Source: Bacteroidales bacterium UBA1733 (GTDB lineage: Bacteria > Bacteroidota > Bacteroidia > Bacteroidales > UBA3663). From it: a stretch of DNA of 7,783 bases. Below the pieces are notes generated by a model. It was not told where the DNA came from, did no database searches, and saw nothing but the letters and a program-made list of their open reading frames with translations. Of the stretch, positions 7,247 through 7,783 are shown in pieces (the stretch's first letter is position 1; every line of letters starts with the position of its first letter). Made by a program: the position numbers and the translations under genes. Location: positions 5,044 to 12,826 of the forward strand of contig DCIF01000021.1 in NCBI GenBank assembly GCA_002315795.1. Reading direction: 5' to 3'.

Positions 7247-7783
7247 ATGAAAGCATCTACATTCAGTCTAATTTCGCTCACTATGCTGGCAAGCAGTTGT
7301 ACCCCTAAAGCGCCTCAGTTAGGACAGGATCCTATCGATGAGGTGATAGCAGCCATGACGCTGGAAGAGAAGGCCAACTTCGTAATTGGCACCGAACGCA
7401 TGAAAGTAACACCTCCTGATCGTGCTCCTGGCATGATTGAGCGCGAGATGTTCAGTCCTGCACTGAAAGCACGTCTGGCACAATGCAAAGACTCTACTGA
7501 AGCCCTAGAAATGATGATAGCCACTTCGCTGGTAGAAGGACGCGTCTCTGGCGCTGCAGGTCAGCATTACGCTATCCCTCGTCTTGGCATCGAGCCTATC
7601 GTCTATGCTGATGGTCCTGCCGGCTTGCGCATTGATCCAAAGCGTAAAGAGGATGACGGAGAGTACTATTGCACAGCTTTCCCTGTCGGAGCTACACTGG
7701 CAGCTTCGTGGGATGTGGATCTTGTGAAAGAGGTAACTACTGCCATGGGTAATGAGGTGCTCGAATATGGTGCTGATGTGCTG
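7247..7783 (+). CDS. Family 3 glycoside hydrolase (beta-glucosidase-like) lipoprotein, 3' end cut by the window
   Basis: The frame is open from the ATG at 7247 to the last base, giving the first 179 residues. Residues 1-18 form a short lipoprotein signal peptide with a hydrophobic core (FSLISLTML) and a lipobox ending in Cys18 (LASSC), so the protein should be exported and anchored in the envelope, as many Bacteroidota glycan hydrolases are. The GH3 N-terminal barrel follows: MTLEEKANFVIGT (37-49), GAAGQHYAIPRLGIEP (102-117), the substrate-binding ADGPAGLRI (121-129), TAFPVGATLAASWD (143-156) and MGNEVLEYGADVL (167-179). The catalytic nucleophile and acid/base lie beyond the window. Substrate is unknown; beta-glucosides or xylosides would be typical. 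Residues 50-101 form a longer and unfamiliar segment than I expect between the EEK and GAAG motifs. The gene is divergent from pepD and has its own promoter. Confidence 0.9.
   Translation, partial: MKASTFSLISLTMLASSCTPKAPQLGQDPIDEVIAAMTLEEKANFVIGTERMKVTPPDRAPGMIEREMFSPALKARLAQCKDSTEALEMMIATSLVEGRVSGAAGQHYAIPRLGIEPIVYADGPAGLRIDPKRKEDDGEYYCTAFPVGATLAASWDVDLVKEVTTAMGNEVLEYGADVL

Noticed and set aside
1..7783. Mobile element, CRISPR array, RNA gene or defence system
   Set aside because: Nearly all sequence is covered by recognisable conserved genes. The only repeats are short arrays of 7 and 10 bases, without spacers, terminal inverted repeats or integrase or transposase genes.

Overview
The window looks like chromosomal DNA from a member of the Bacteroidota, most likely a Prevotella-like bacterium. 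No start codon has a convincing Shine-Dalgarno sequence. The one divergent intergenic region carries two promoters of the Bacteroidota type (TTTG, about 20 bases, TAnnTTTG). MurA carries the PGGDKIGRR active-site loop that I recall from this phylum. Species cannot be fixed from the sequence alone.

Positions 1-5570 hold four genes on the plus strand that look like one operon: a PdxA-family protein, murA, a three-domain fusion (adenylating acyl ligase, acyl carrier protein, PlsC-type acyltransferase) and rimM. Spacing is tight: 50 bases, 20 bases, then a 4-base ATGA overlap. Short tandem repeats fill the space before the first two genes: a 10-base unit before the PdxA-like gene and a 7-base unit that runs into the murA start codon. 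rimM then meets the minus-strand gene pepD (5567-7066) tail to tail, with the two stop codons overlapping inside a TTAA palindrome. No terminator hairpin fits between them.

Upstream of pepD lies a 180-base AT-rich region with back-to-back promoters, one for pepD and one for a plus-strand family 3 glycoside hydrolase lipoprotein. That last gene starts at 7247 and runs off the window end.

The operon joins a step of peptidoglycan precursor synthesis (MurA), probable fatty acid activation and phospholipid acylation (the fusion) and 30S ribosome maturation (RimM), so it reads as a growth-linked housekeeping cluster. PepD and the GH3 enzyme serve nutrient use: dipeptide cleavage in the cytoplasm and glycan breakdown in the cell envelope.

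I see no mobile element, CRISPR array, RNA gene or defence system. The most unusual item is the first gene. It is plainly homologous to PdxA along its length but has lost most of the family's catalytic and metal-binding motifs, so it may be a pseudoenzyme or have a new activity.
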